A stretch of DNA of 64,000 nt from Oceanicella sp. SM1341 (GCF_003448965.1 NZ_QRGC01000003.1:124001-188000), one strand, 5' to 3'. Positions 36,800-45,988 are shown, counted from the first letter of the stretch. Notes: generated by a model not told the origin, from the letters alone. Translations and numbers: made by a program.

Positions 36800-37711
36800 A
36801 TGCCGCTCTCCATGAACCGCGAGGTCTTCATCACCTGTGCCGTCACCGGCTCCGGCGCCACGCAGGACCGCAGCCCCCACGTGCCGCGCAGCCCCGAGCA
36901 GATCGCCGAGAGCGCCATCGCCGCCGCCCGCGCCGGCGCCGCCATCGTGCACTGCCACGTGCGCGACCCCCAGACCGGCGCCCCCTCGCGCGATCCGGCG
37001 CTGTTTCGCAAGGTGACCGAGCTGATCCGCGCCTCCTCCACCGACGTGGTGCTGAACCTCACCGCCGGCATGGGCGGCGACATCGTCTTCGGCCCCACCG
37101 AGCGGCCGCTGCCGGTGAACGAGGCCGCCACCGACATGGCCGGCGCCTCCGAGCGCGTGCGCCACGTGGCCGAGTGCCTGCCGGAGATCTGCACGCTGGA
37201 CTGCGGCACGATGAACTTCGCCGAGGCCGATTACGTGATGACCAACACGCCCGGCATGCTGCGCGCCATGGGCGCCATGATGACCGAGCTCGGCGTGAAG
37301 CCCGAGATCGAGGCCTTCGACACCGGCCACCTGTGGTTTGCCAAGCAGCTCGTCGAGGAGGGCGTGCTCACGAGCCCCGCCCTCGTGCAGCTGTGCATGG
37401 GCGTGCCCTGGGGCGCGCCGGACGACCTCAACACCTTCATGGCCATGGTCAACAACGTGCCGGCGGACTGGAACTGGTCGGCCTTCGCGCTGGGGCGCAA
37501 CCAGATGCCCTATGTCGCCGCCTCGGTGCTGGCGGGCGGCAACGTGCGCGTGGGGCTGGAGGACAACCTGATGCTCGGCCGCGGCCAGCTCGCCACCAAT
37601 GCCCAGCTCGTGGACCGGGCGAAGACCATCATCGAGAGCCTGGGCGCCAAGGTGATCGGGCCCGAGGCGGTGCGCGAGCGGCTGGGGCTGACCAAGCGGA
37701 TGCCCGCGTGA
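36800..37711 (+). CDS. BKACE-family beta-keto acid cleavage enzyme (DUF849)
   Basis: The product is 303 aa. BKACE enzymes combine a beta-keto acid with acetyl-CoA to give acetoacetate and a new acyl-CoA, using zinc. 'AIVHCHVRDPQTG' carries the two zinc histidines, and 'VVLNLTAGMGGD' and 'WSAFALGRNQMPYVAASVLA' fit the barrel. With carnitine dehydrogenase three genes downstream, 3-dehydrocarnitine is the most likely substrate, giving betainyl-CoA. It is translationally coupled to the next gene by a GTGA overlap. Confidence 0.88.
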   Translation: MPLSMNREVFITCAVTGSGATQDRSPHVPRSPEQIAESAIAAARAGAAIVHCHVRDPQTGAPSRDPALFRKVTELIRASSTDVVLNLTAGMGGDIVFGPTERPLPVNEAATDMAGASERVRHVAECLPEICTLDCGTMNFAEADYVMTNTPGMLRAMGAMMTELGVKPEIEAFDTGHLWFAKQLVEEGVLTSPALVQLCMGVPWGAPDDLNTFMAMVNNVPADWNWSAFALGRNQMPYVAASVLAGGNVRVGLEDNLMLGRGQLATNAQLVDRAKTIIESLGAKVIGPEAVRERLGLTKRMPA

Positions 37712-38577
37712 TTCCCGCCTGGCTGCGGCGGCGGAAAAACGGCCCGCCGGAGGCCGGCGCGCTCGGCCGGCTGGCGGACGCCCCGCCGCCGGGACCGCTG
37801 CCCGACGGCACGCGGGCGGTGATCATCCTCGCCTCGCAGCGCTGCGGCTCGACCCTGATCAGCGAGGACGTGGAGGCGACGGGCCGCATGGGCCTGCCCA
37901 AGGAGCACATGCTGCCGCTGATGCGCGCCGAGCCGGAGGCCGAGCTGCCGGAGCTCTTCCCCCGCGGCCTGCAGGAGGGTTGTTTCGGCATGAAGCTGAT
38001 GACCGGGCAGCTCGCCGCCCTCGGCGCCTATCTCGACACGCCGGCCCGGGCCCGCGCCCTGCTGGACCAGGACGACCGCGCCCAGCTCGCGGTGGATTGC
38101 GTGAACGGGCTGCGGGTGCGCTTCGCCTCGGTCACCTGGCTGTCGATCTCGCGGCGCGACCGCTTCGCCCAGGCCTATTCGCGGCTGCGCGCCCGCGCCA
38201 CCGGCATCTACCACCGGCGCGAGAGCGGGCCGCAGCGCCGCCGCCCGCCGCAGACCGTGGAGATCACCCCGCAGACCCTGCACGACGAGCTCACCCGCAT
38301 CGCCGCCGACGACGCGCTCTTCGCCGAGCTCTGCGCGCGCACCGGCATCCGCCCGCTGCACACGGTCTACGAGGATTACCTCGCCGCGCCCGACCGGCAT
38401 TTCGCCGCCATCGCCGCGCATGCCGGGCTGGAGCTCGCCCGCCCCGCCGCGCGGGAGCGGCGCACCGAGAAGATCGTCGCCTCGCCGGAGCTGGAGGCCG
38501 CCCGCGCGGCCTACGAGCAGCGCTACGGGGCGGGCAGCGCGGCACCCATGGCGGAGGAGAGCGGCCCGTGCCGGTGA
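37708..38577 (+). CDS. Stf0-type sulfotransferase-like protein
   Basis: The product is 289 aa from GTG 37708. 'AVIILASQRCGSTLISEDVE' resembles the 5'-phosphosulfate loop of Stf0-type sulfotransferases, and 'LSISRRDRFAQAYSRLRA' the 3'-phosphate site (R/S). 'HTVYEDYLAAPDRHFAAI' also follows the family pattern. These enzymes move sulfate from PAPS to sugars or lipids. Its presence in a carnitine-type operon is unusual; it may be an unrelated passenger, or act on a pathway intermediate. Confidence 0.7.
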   Translation: MIPAWLRRRKNGPPEAGALGRLADAPPPGPLPDGTRAVIILASQRCGSTLISEDVEATGRMGLPKEHMLPLMRAEPEAELPELFPRGLQEGCFGMKLMTGQLAALGAYLDTPARARALLDQDDRAQLAVDCVNGLRVRFASVTWLSISRRDRFAQAYSRLRARATGIYHRRESGPQRRRPPQTVEITPQTLHDELTRIAADDALFAELCARTGIRPLHTVYEDYLAAPDRHFAAIAAHAGLELARPAARERRTEKIVASPELEAARAAYEQRYGAGSAAPMAEESGPCR

Positions 38578-38903
38578 TCGCCCTCAGCCTGATGCTGTGC
38601 TTTGCCCTGCCGGTGCTGGCACGCACGAAGCGGGGGCTCGCCTTCCTCACCCTCGCCGCGCTGGTGCCGGCAGGGATCATGGCCTGGGAGGCCGCGACCA
38701 CGCCCGACCCGCTCGCCGCCGCCACGAGCACCGGGCTCGCGCTCGTCTCCGCCATCATGGCGCTGGCGGGGGCGGGGGCGCGGCTGCTGAGCATGGCCGC
38801 CGCCCGGGCCGGCCGGCCGCGGCCGGGCTCACTCTGGATCGAGGCCGGGGTGTTCCTGGTCTGCGCCGGCGGGCTGGCAGCGCTCGCCGCAACCAAATTC
38901 TGA
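38568..38903 (+). CDS. Small membrane protein of unknown function
   Basis: The product is 111 aa from GTG 38568; GTG 38574 is an alternative. Three or four hydrophobic segments are visible (about 1-15, 22-42, 52-72 and 90-108: 'SLWIEAGVFLVCAGGLAALAA'). No family is recognised. It overlaps the sulfotransferase stop by 10 bases and lies 22 bases ahead of the carnitine dehydrogenase gene. Confidence 0.6.
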   Translation: MPVIALSLMLCFALPVLARTKRGLAFLTLAALVPAGIMAWEAATTPDPLAAATSTGLALVSAIMALAGAGARLLSMAAARAGRPRPGSLWIEAGVFLVCAGGLAALAATKF

Positions 38904-38925
38904 ACAGGTTCCCGAGGAGGAAAGC

Positions 38926-40401
38926 ATGACAATCCTGAGCGAGGTCGCGGTCATCGGTGCCGGTGTCATCGGCGCGGGCTGGGTGGCCCGGCTGGTGGAG
39001 AACGGCGTGAACGTGAGCCTGTTCGACCCGGACCCGGAGACGCCGCGCAAGCTGGGCGAGATCCTCGCCAACGCCGACCATGCCTACGGGCGGCTCACCC
39101 TCGCGCCGCGGCCGAAGAAGGGCCGCGTGCATTACGCGGCCTCGGTGGCCGAGGCCGTGGCCGGCAAGCCCTTCGTGGTGGAGGCGGTGCCCGAGCGCAT
39201 GGACCTCAAGCGCCGCATCTATGCCGAGATCGAGGCGGCGAACGGCACGGCGACCATCGCCTCCTCCACCTCCGGCATCCTGCCCACCGACCTGCAGGCC
39301 GAGCTCGCCCACCCCGAGCGGCTGATCGTGGCGCACCCGTTCAACCCGGTCTACCTGCTGCCGCTGGTGGAGATCGTGGGCGGCGCGCGCACCGCGCCGC
39401 GGGTGATCGAGCAGGCCTGCGCCTTCTACGAGCGGCTGGGCATGAAACCGCTGCACATCAGGAAGGAGATCCCCGCCTTCATCGCCGACCGGCTGCTGGA
39501 GGCGGTGTGGCGCGAGGGGCTGTGGCTGATCAACGACGGCATCTGCACCACCGAGGAGCTCGACGACGCCATCCGCTACGGCTTCGGGCTGCGCTGGGCG
39601 CAGATGGGCCTGTTCGAGACCTACCGCATCGCCGGGGGCGAGGCGGGGATGAAGCATTTCATCGAGCAGTTCGGCCCCTGCCTCGCCTGGCCCTGGACCA
39701 AGCTCACCGACGTGCCCGAGCTAACGCCCGAGCTGGTGAACCGCATCGCGGACCAGTCCGACGCCCAGTCCGGCGCCCACACGGTGCGCGAACTGGAACG
39801 CATCCGCGACGACAACCTGGTGGCCATCCTGCAGGCGCTGAAGGCGCAGGACTGGGGCGCGGGGCGCATCCTTGCCGCGCATGAGAAGCGGCTCTTCGAC
39901 CTCGGCGCCACGGGGGCGGAGACCGCGCCGGACACCAGCCGGCCGATCCGCACCTTCACCGGCCGGGTGGAGGCGGACTGGACCGACTACAACGGCCACA
40001 TGAACGAGGCGCGCTACCTGCAGGTGTTCGCCGACGCGACCGATGCCTTCCTGCGGCTGATCGGGGTGGACGAGGCCTATGTCGAGGCGGGCGGCAGCTA
40101 CTTCACCGTGGAGAGCCACCTGCGCCACCTCGACGAGGTGCGTGCCGGCGAGCCGGTGCGGGTGGAGACCCGGGTGCTGGAGGCAAAGGGCAAGAAGCTG
40201 CGGCTGTTCCACGAGTTCCGCCACGGCGACGGGCACCTGCTGGCCACCGGCGAGCACATGCTGCTGCACGTGAACCTCGGCACGCGCTCGGCTTCCGAGC
40301 CGGGCCGGCTGGTGGCGCAGAAGCTGGGCGAGATCGCCGGGCGCCACGCCGGACTGCCGGTGCCCGAGGGCGTGGGCCGCGCGGTGGGCCAGCCGCGCTG
40401 A
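38926..40401 (+). CDS. L-carnitine dehydrogenase fused to hot-dog thioesterase
   Basis: The product is 491 aa. Residues of about 1-315 are a 3-hydroxyacyl-CoA-dehydrogenase-like fold with NAD site 'VIGAGVIGAGWVARL' and 'HPFNPVYLLPLVEIVGG', as in carnitine 3-dehydrogenase. Residues of about 330-470 are a hot-dog thioesterase ('GRVEADWTDYNGHMNEARYL' with catalytic Asp region, 'YFTVESHLRHLDEVRAGEPV'). In Pseudomonas the two activities are separate proteins; fusions are known in alphaproteobacteria. The dehydrogenase makes 3-dehydrocarnitine, BKACE makes betainyl-CoA, and the thioesterase frees glycine betaine. Ribosome site GAGGAGGAAAG precedes the ATG. Confidence 0.88.
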   Translation: MTILSEVAVIGAGVIGAGWVARLVENGVNVSLFDPDPETPRKLGEILANADHAYGRLTLAPRPKKGRVHYAASVAEAVAGKPFVVEAVPERMDLKRRIYAEIEAANGTATIASSTSGILPTDLQAELAHPERLIVAHPFNPVYLLPLVEIVGGARTAPRVIEQACAFYERLGMKPLHIRKEIPAFIADRLLEAVWREGLWLINDGICTTEELDDAIRYGFGLRWAQMGLFETYRIAGGEAGMKHFIEQFGPCLAWPWTKLTDVPELTPELVNRIADQSDAQSGAHTVRELERIRDDNLVAILQALKAQDWGAGRILAAHEKRLFDLGATGAETAPDTSRPIRTFTGRVEADWTDYNGHMNEARYLQVFADATDAFLRLIGVDEAYVEAGGSYFTVESHLRHLDEVRAGEPVRVETRVLEAKGKKLRLFHEFRHGDGHLLATGEHMLLHVNLGTRSASEPGRLVAQKLGEIAGRHAGLPVPEGVGRAVGQPR

Positions 40402-40462
40402 ACGCCCGGGAAGCGCTCCGCCCCGCCCCTGCCGCGGGGGCCCGGGCGGAGCCTTCCCCTCG

Positions 40463-40508
40463 GGGGGCATCGAGCCCCCGCTCGGGGAACGGCCCGCCTG
40501 CGCGGGCC
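40463..40508. repeat. GC-rich double hairpin (copy E)
   Basis: GGGGGC (40463-40468), loop ATCGA, GCCCCC (40474-40479), then GGCCCGC (40491-40497) with GCGGGCC (40502-40508). The first 17 bases are the exact reverse complement of the core at 18583-18599. Confidence 0.7.
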
Positions 40509-40793
40509 GCACGCCCGGCCCGGCCGGGGCCGCAGGGCACCCGCGGGCGCGCCCTCCCCGACGCGCCGTCACACCCGTAACCCCGCCCGTTTCCCGGCAG
40601 GCGGCTGTCGCGCCACGAGCAGCCGAACATCAATCGCAGGATCGGAGATGCGGGATGCCTCAAGCGTAGGGCAGAATCGTCAGCGTCGGACAGGCGAAAG
40701 ACGGGCGCCGGAAGGCCCGTGCCCGGGCTCCTGTTCAGGGCGGCTGCTGCCGGCTTGCGGGCATGGCAGGGCGCGGGGGGCCTGTTTGCGGCC

Positions 40794-40828
40794 GCGCCGG
40801 AAGGGGAGATGCCAGCCTCCCCGAGGGC
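40794..40828 (-). repeat. Diverged GC-rich palindrome (copy F)
   Basis: GCGCCGGAAGGGG, followed by a degenerate centre and CCTCCCCGAGGG, aligns with the reverse complement of 18574-18608 at its left arm (GCGCCGGAAGGGG is identical) and less well at the centre. Confidence 0.45.
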
Positions 40829-41057
40829 CCGGCTCCGGCGCCGTCGGAATGGCTTGCCAGCGGTGCCCGCGCCTCGCCGTGCTTGCAGGTGCTGCACCGG
40901 GCTTGCGCGGACCGGATCCCGGGCGATCCGCCGGGGGCCGGCAGGGGAGACACAGGTCGCGCACGCCTCGCGTGCGGGGAGCGGTTTGCGCTACCCTCGT
41001 CGCGGGGGCTGCGCTAGGGATGGGGGAACGAGACCGACCGCAGGAAGACCCCGCCCG

Positions 41058-42095
41058 ATGACCGACCTCACCCTCCGCCGCCCCGACGACTGGCACCTGC
41101 ACCTGCGCGACGGCGAGATGCTGCGCGGCGTGCTGCCCGAGAGCCGCGACTTCGCCCGCGCCATCATCATGCCCAACCTGGTGCCGCCGGTGGTGACCGG
41201 CGACGATGCCGCCGCCTACCGCGAGCGCATCCTCGCAGCCCTGCCGGAGGGCCAGAGCTTCGAGCCGCTGATGACGCTCTACCTCACCGAGGCAACCTCG
41301 GCCGAGGACGTGGCGCGGGCCGCAGCCTCCGGCCTCGTGCGCGCGGTGAAGCTCTACCCCGCGGGCGCCACCACCAATTCGCACGCCGGCGTGCGCGACT
41401 TCGCCCGGGTGATGCCGGTGCTCGAGCGCATGGCCGCGATCGGCCTGCCGCTCTGCGTGCACGGCGAGGTGGTGGACCCGGCGGTGGACATCTTCGACCG
41501 CGAGGCGGTGTTCATCGAGCGCGTGCTCGCGCCCCTGCGCGCCGAGCTGCCGGAGCTGAAGGTGGTGATGGAGCATGTCACCACCTCCGACGGGGTGGAC
41601 TACGTGAAGGGCTCGGGCGGGCAGATCGCCGCCACCATCACCACCCATCACCTGATCCTGAACCGCAACCACCTGCTGGTGGGCGGCATCCGACCGCACT
41701 ACTACTGCCTGCCGGTGGTCAAGCGCGAGAGCCACCGGCTGGCGCTGCGCGCCGCCGCCACCTCGGGCGATGCGCGCTTCTTCCTCGGCACCGACAGCGC
41801 GCCGCACGTGGACCCGGCCAAGGAATGCGGCTGCGGCTGTGCCGGCGTGTTCTCGGCCACCAACACCCTGTCCTGCCTCGCGGAGGTCTTCGAGCAGGAC
41901 GGCGCGCTGGACCGGCTGGAAGCCTTCGCCTCGCTCAACGGCCCGGCCTTCTACGGGCTGTCGCCGAACGAGGAGCGCATCACGCTGCGGCGCAGCGACA
42001 GCCCGGTGAGCTTCCCCGCGCGGATCGAGACCGGCGCCGGGCCGGTGACCGTGTTCGACCCCGGCTTCCCCCTGCACTGGCAGGTGGCGGACTGA
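41058..42095 (+). CDS. pyrC: Dihydroorotase
   Basis: The product is 345 aa, the length of class II PyrC. It closes carbamoyl-aspartate to dihydroorotate in pyrimidine synthesis. Zinc site and catalytic residues are in '[13 protein letters not shown]' (HxH), the carboxylated lysine in '[16 protein letters not shown]', His in 'LCVHGEVVD', His in 'VMEHVTT', and Asp in 'LGTDSAPH'. ATG at 41058 follows CAGGAAGA. Confidence 0.96.
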   Translation: MTDLTLRRPDDWHLHLRDGEMLRGVLPESRDFARAIIMPNLVPPVVTGDDAAAYRERILAALPEGQSFEPLMTLYLTEATSAEDVARAAASGLVRAVKLYPAGATTNSHAGVRDFARVMPVLERMAAIGLPLCVHGEVVDPAVDIFDREAVFIERVLAPLRAELPELKVVMEHVTTSDGVDYVKGSGGQIAATITTHHLILNRNHLLVGGIRPHYYCLPVVKRESHRLALRAAATSGDARFFLGTDSAPHVDPAKECGCGCAGVFSATNTLSCLAEVFEQDGALDRLEAFASLNGPAFYGLSPNEERITLRRSDSPVSFPARIETGAGPVTVFDPGFPLHWQVAD

Positions 42096-42198
42096 CGGCG
42101 CGGCGGCGGGGCCGCGGGGGGCACGGTTTCGTGAACAGGCCCCTTCAAAGCGTGCCCCCGATCCGCTATCCAACCGAATCAGCAACTCGGGGTAAGCC

Positions 42199-43011
42199 TT
42201 GGCGCATCTGATAGTTCTGGGAAATGAGAAGGGCGGGTCGGGGAAATCCACGACCTCGATGCACCTCTTCGTGGCGCTGGCGCGCTCCGGGCAGCGGGTG
42301 GGTGCCATCGACCTCGACCTGCGCCAGCGCAGCTTCTTCCGCTACCTGGAGAACCGCGCCGCCTACATGAAGCGCCGGGACATCAACCTGGTGATGCCCT
42401 ACCAGATCCGGCTCGAGGCCTCCAAGCTCGACAGTGTCGCCGCCGCCAAGGCGGAGGAGGAGGAGCGCTTCGCCGAGGCGCTCAACGAGATGGACCGCAC
42501 CTGCGATTTCGTCATCATCGACTGCCCGGGCGCCCATACCCGCTACTCGCAGATGGCCCATGCCGCGGCCGACACGCTCATCACCCCGATGAACGACAGC
42601 CTGGTGGACTTCGACCTGCTCGCCCGGGTGGACCCGGCGGACGGGAAGGTGCTGGGCCCGTCGATCTACTCGGAAATGGTGTGGAAGAGCCGCCAGCTGC
42701 GCGCCCGCGCCGGCCTCACCCCGGTGGACTGGGTGGTGCTGCGCAACCGCGTCTCGATGCTGGAGGCGAAGAACAAGCGCCGGGTGGGCAGCGCGATGGA
42801 GGACCTCTCGAAGCGCATCGGCTTTCGCATCGTGCCGGGCTTCTCCGAGCGCGTGGTGTTCCGCGAGCTGTTCCTCTCCGGCCTCACCCTGCTCGACCTG
42901 AAGGACACCGGCGGCGGCCAGGGCCTGTCGATGTCCAAGATCGCCGCCCGCCAGGAGGTGCGCGAGCTGATGCGCGCGCTCAACCTGCCCGGGGTGAGCC
43001 TGATCGCCTGA
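42199..43011 (+). CDS. mipZ: ParA-type division-site ATPase MipZ
   Basis: The product is 270 aa from TTG 42199. The deviant Walker A is 'NEKGGSGKSTTSMHLF' (about 9-24), with Walker A' 'AIDLDLRQRSFFRYLENR' and switch II 'FVIIDCPGAHTRYSQ'. The arginine-rich 'DLRQRSFFRY' and the end 'ARQEVRELMRAL' are MipZ features. MipZ forms a gradient from the poles through ParB and keeps FtsZ at mid-cell. It has no parB next to it, as expected. Confidence 0.92.
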   Translation: MAHLIVLGNEKGGSGKSTTSMHLFVALARSGQRVGAIDLDLRQRSFFRYLENRAAYMKRRDINLVMPYQIRLEASKLDSVAAAKAEEEERFAEALNEMDRTCDFVIIDCPGAHTRYSQMAHAAADTLITPMNDSLVDFDLLARVDPADGKVLGPSIYSEMVWKSRQLRARAGLTPVDWVVLRNRVSMLEAKNKRRVGSAMEDLSKRIGFRIVPGFSERVVFRELFLSGLTLLDLKDTGGGQGLSMSKIAARQEVRELMRALNLPGVSLIA

Positions 43012-43040
43012 CCCCGGCCCTGCCGGCTGTACAACGAAAA

Positions 43041-43063
43041 ACGCCGCCCCCGAGGGGCGGCGT
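43041..43063. terminator. Bidirectional terminator between mipZ and the carboxypeptidase gene
   Basis: ACGCCGCCCC pairs with GGGGCGGCGT, with A-rich sequence on the left and a T-containing tract on the right. It is placed between convergent genes and could end both. Confidence 0.8.
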
Positions 43064-43088
43064 CTTCGTTTCAGCGTCAGGGACTGCC

Positions 43089-44447
43089 TCAGTCGGCGAC
43101 GGGGCGGCACACCTGCTTCATCGCGCGCAGATGGGCACAGGCCTCCTCGGCCGAGAGCGGTGTCACGCCGGTGAGCCGGGCGCGGTAGAGGGTGAGCCCC
43201 TTCACCGTGGCCTGCTCGACCGAGCCCTTGGCGCCCTGCAGCGCCGGGGCGTTCTGGCCGGTGGCCTTCGCGATCACGTTCACCGCGTAGGAACGGTCCT
43301 TGAAGGCGCCGAGCTGCACGGTCCAGGCCTCGGCGGCGGAGGCGCGGGCGACCGGGGGATCGGCCCGCAGCACGGCGGCATCCGAGGTCGACATGGTGGC
43401 GATCACCTGCCGGCTGGCGCCCGGGCGCACCCGCGGGGCGGAGACGGTCCTGGGCGCATAGGCCGAGACGGCGATCATCGCCGGGTCGGGCGTGGCGGCG
43501 GCGGCCGTGGGGGCCACCGCGTCCTCGATCGCCTTCAGCGAGGCGGTGAGGATGCCGTCGGGCACGTCGCCGCGCGGCCGGGGCGCATCGGCCACCCGCA
43601 CGCCGGGGTTCATGCCCTGCGCGGGCTTGACCACCGCGACCATGGCCGGTGCCTTGCGGAAACCGAGGTCGAGCAGCTCGGCCACCTTGGCATTGCGCGA
43701 CCGCGAGCTGCGGCCGCCGAAGACCACCGCGATGATGCGCTCGTTGCCGCGCTCGGCGGAGGCGACGAGGTTGTAGCCCGCCGCGTTGGTGTAGCCGGTC
43801 TTGATGCCGTCGGCGCCGCGGTAGCTCGAGAGCAGCCGGCGGTTGGTGTTGTAGACGGTCTTCCCGTCCGTCACCGTCGATTTGCGGCTGAACAGGTTAT
43901 AGTATTGCGGAAAATCGTAGAGAAGATGCCGCCCGAGGATCGCCATGTCGGCCGCGGAGGAGTAGTGATTCGTCTGCGTGAGGCCGTTGGCGTTGCGGAA
44001 ATTGGTGTTCCGCATGCCGAAGGACGCCGCCTTCGCAGTCATCATCTTGGCGAATTCGGCCTCGGAGCCGCCCACCGCCTCGCCCAGCGCCGTCGCCGCG
44101 TCATTGGCCGATTTCACCGCCGCGGCCCGAATCAGGTCGCGGATGGTGATGCGCTCGCCGGTGCGCAGCCCGAGGTGGGAGGGCGGCTCGGAGGCGGCGT
44201 TGCGCGACACCTTCACCTTCTGATCGAGCGACAGCTGGCCTTTGCCGATGGCCTCGAACACAAGATATAGCGTCATCATCTTGGTGAGCGACGCGGGGTG
44301 GAGCCTCGTGTCGGCATTGTCGGAATAGAGCACCCGGCCGTCGCGCGCGTCGACGACGATGGCCGCGAACGGCGCCGCCAGGGTGGTTCCGGCCAGTGCA
44401 AGGAAGAGCGTCACGGCCACAAGACCGCGAGATAGGATACGTGACAT
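43089..44447 (-). CDS. D-alanyl-D-alanine carboxypeptidase (PBP5/6 family) with SPOR domain
   Basis: The product is 452 aa. A signal peptide ('LVAVTLFLALAGTTLAAP', about 9-26) precedes the serine peptidase domain with SLTK (S53-K56) in 'PASLTKMMTLYLVF', SAN in 'VKSANDAA', and KTG in 'GADGIKTGYTNAAG'. The C-terminal 80 residues ('AWTVQLGAFKDRSYAVNVIA' onwards) form a SPOR domain that binds denuded glycan at the septum. It trims stem-peptide D-Ala; the SPOR domain suggests septal targeting, as for DacC/DacD-type variants in alphaproteobacteria. The start at 44447 has GGAG upstream. Confidence 0.92.
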   Translation of the reverse strand: MSRILSRGLVAVTLFLALAGTTLAAPFAAIVVDARDGRVLYSDNADTRLHPASLTKMMTLYLVFEAIGKGQLSLDQKVKVSRNAASEPPSHLGLRTGERITIRDLIRAAAVKSANDAATALGEAVGGSEAEFAKMMTAKAASFGMRNTNFRNANGLTQTNHYSSAADMAILGRHLLYDFPQYYNLFSRKSTVTDGKTVYNTNRRLLSSYRGADGIKTGYTNAAGYNLVASAERGNERIIAVVFGGRSSRSRNAKVAELLDLGFRKAPAMVAVVKPAQGMNPGVRVADAPRPRGDVPDGILTASLKAIEDAVAPTAAAATPDPAMIAVSAYAPRTVSAPRVRPGASRQVIATMSTSDAAVLRADPPVARASAAEAWTVQLGAFKDRSYAVNVIAKATGQNAPALQGAKGSVEQATVKGLTLYRARLTGVTPLSAEEACAHLRAMKQVCRPVAD

Positions 44448-44667
44448 CGGTGAACTCCGATGATTACTCGTTTCTGCCTCTCGGAGCGGATTTGACCGCT
44501 CTCGTTCATTTTTCATGTTTAAATCGAACGGTACCACATTGAACGTGCAATGCAATCCGGTTGCCCCCGTTCAAGGCCCCCGGAGGGCCCTCACCGGAGG
44601 TCACCCTGTCGTGATGATGTGTCCCGCGCGCGAACCGGCAAGGCGGGCGCAGGTGGTCCGCCATCCA

Positions 44668-44684
44668 TGTTGCAGCGCAACATG
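44668..44684 (+). promoter_or_regulatory. Palindromic operator upstream of the phasin promoter
   Basis: ATGTTGCAGCGCAACAT consists of 7-base arms ATGTTGC/GCAACAT around AGC. It ends 6 bases before the -35 hexamer. Phasin genes in Paracoccus and Rhodobacter are repressed by PhaR, which binds TGC-N3-4-GCA-like sites; this fits well. Confidence 0.6.
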
Positions 44685-44690
44685 AGCCGT

Positions 44691-44719
44691 TGACGCAGCG
44701 CAGCGAAAACCTTATCTTC
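44691..44719 (+). promoter_or_regulatory. Phasin gene promoter
   Basis: TTGACG (44691-44696) and TATCTT (44714-44719) are separated by 17 bases. Transcription would begin near 44727, some 50 bases before the ATG. Confidence 0.65.
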
Positions 44720-44778
44720 ACCCTACGCCACAACCAACGGCACGCGCATGCCGTCAGACTGAAACCGGAGAAGCGACA

Positions 44779-45252
44779 ATGGCCACCGCCAAGCCTGACG
44801 TTATCAAGGATACCACTGACGCGATGAAGGAAGCCACCAGCAAGGTGGAAAGCTTCGCTGCCGACAGCCAGAAGGCCCTCACTGCGCAGATGGAGAAACT
44901 GGCGAAGGGGTACGAGACCGCGACCGCCTTCAACCAGGACACCGTCGACGCGATGATGAAGTCCTCCGAGATCGCCTCCAAGGCCATCGAGGGGCTGAAT
45001 GCCGAGTTCATGAGCTATTCGAAGAAAACCTTCGAATCGGGCGTTGCCGCCGCGAAGGACTTCGCCTCTTCCAAGAGCGTTTCCGAACTGTTCGAGAAGC
45101 AGGCCGACTTTGCCAAGTCCTCGGTCGACGACTTCATGAAGCAGTCCGTGAAGATGAACGAGATGTACATGGCCGCCGCCAAATCGGCGATGGAGCCGGT
45201 CGGCGCGCGTTTCAGCGCCGCCACCGAGGTGTTCAAGGGCTTCACGGCCTGA
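44779..45252 (+). CDS. Phasin family protein
   Basis: The product is 157 aa, mostly amphipathic helix, with no signal peptide. It matches the phasin_2 type: '[20 protein letters not shown]', '[20 protein letters not shown]' and '[20 protein letters not shown]'. Phasins coat polyhydroxybutyrate granules. GGAGAAG sits 8 bases before the ATG. No PHB synthase is nearby. Confidence 0.9.
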   Translation: MATAKPDVIKDTTDAMKEATSKVESFAADSQKALTAQMEKLAKGYETATAFNQDTVDAMMKSSEIASKAIEGLNAEFMSYSKKTFESGVAAAKDFASSKSVSELFEKQADFAKSSVDDFMKQSVKMNEMYMAAAKSAMEPVGARFSAATEVFKGFTA

Positions 45253-45279
45253 GGGCGTCCGATCCTGCGAGTTGCACGC

Positions 45280-45306
45280 GAAAAGGGGGCACGCGCCCCC
45301 TTTTCA
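45280..45306 (+). terminator. Rho-independent terminator of the phasin gene
   Basis: GAAAAGGGGGC pairs with GCCCCCTTTTC across ACGC, 27 bases after the stop. Confidence 0.88.
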
Positions 45307-45358
45307 CTTTCTGGCACAGCCATATATTCTCGGTTCGAGATTCGGAATGGTGAGGATC

Positions 45359-45754
45359 ATGACCGGAAATTTGACCGACATCATGGTGCCCGACATCATG
45401 GCCCCCCATACAGTGTCGTCCGCGAAGGCGATGGCGGATGATCCGCCGCCCGGCCGCGGGACCGACACCGTCCTGGCGCCGCGCGCGAAGTCGAAGTCGC
45501 AGCGCCCGCCGCTCTACAAGGTGATGCTGCTCAACGACGACTACACGCCGATGGAATTCGTCGTGCATGTGCTCGAGCGCTTCTTCGGCATCACCAACCA
45601 GCATGCCGTCGACCTCATGCTCACGGTGCATCGGAAGGGAGTCGCCGTCGTCGGCGTGTTCTCCTTCGAGATCGCCGAGACCAAGGTCACCCAGGTGATG
45701 GACTACGCGCGGCGCAACCAGCACCCGCTCCAGTGCACCATGGAGAAGGAATAA
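45359..45754 (+). CDS. clpS: ClpA adaptor protein ClpS
   Basis: The product is 131 aa from ATG 45359 (GAGGA 3-7 bases upstream); ATG 45431 would give 107 aa. The conserved domain is '[20 protein letters not shown]' (N-degron pocket residues) and '[21 protein letters not shown]'. ClpS delivers N-end-rule substrates to ClpAP. It is 234 bases ahead of clpA and on the same strand, as in most proteobacteria. Confidence 0.93.
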   Translation: MTGNLTDIMVPDIMAPHTVSSAKAMADDPPPGRGTDTVLAPRAKSKSQRPPLYKVMLLNDDYTPMEFVVHVLERFFGITNQHAVDLMLTVHRKGVAVVGVFSFEIAETKVTQVMDYARRNQHPLQCTMEKE

Positions 45755-45988
45755 CTGCCCGCGAGGGCAGCAGGCCCGCCACATTCCTGTGCATACCGCA
45801 CACGCCGCGCTGCCCCGGCCGGCGGGTTTTGTCATTTGCCCATCACATTTTTCGCGACTGCGAGGAATGAGCCTTGAACGGGGGCTGACAAAACCAAGAT
45901 TTAATGATGCAATCCTATGGTGCCGGGACCGTTCGATGCTCACGGGGCATGATCGGGCAGCGCATAGCCTTCGGTAAGGGAGCATCTG

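Larger units (their letters stand above)
40402..41057. other. 656-base gene-free region with GC-rich palindromes
   Basis: No convincing gene is present between the carnitine operon and pyrC. It contains palindromes at 40463-40508 and 40794-40828 that belong to the same family as those at 18.6, 14.6 and 15.3 kb. The short AT-richer part near 40600-40680 has no clear promoter. Confidence 0.55.
44448..44778. other. 331-base divergent region upstream of phasin and carboxypeptidase genes
   Basis: Two promoters face away from each other here. The phasin promoter and palindromic operator are described separately. For the carboxypeptidase gene a hydrophobic-poor stretch with TTTAAATC near 44518 may serve as -10. 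No other gene was seen. Confidence 0.5.

Noticed and set aside
45873-45903. Heat-shock (sigma-32) promoter ahead of clpA
   Set aside because: CTTGAA is present at 45873-45878, but the -10 region (CCAAGATTTA) is a poor match and an ordinary sigma-70 reading is equally possible.
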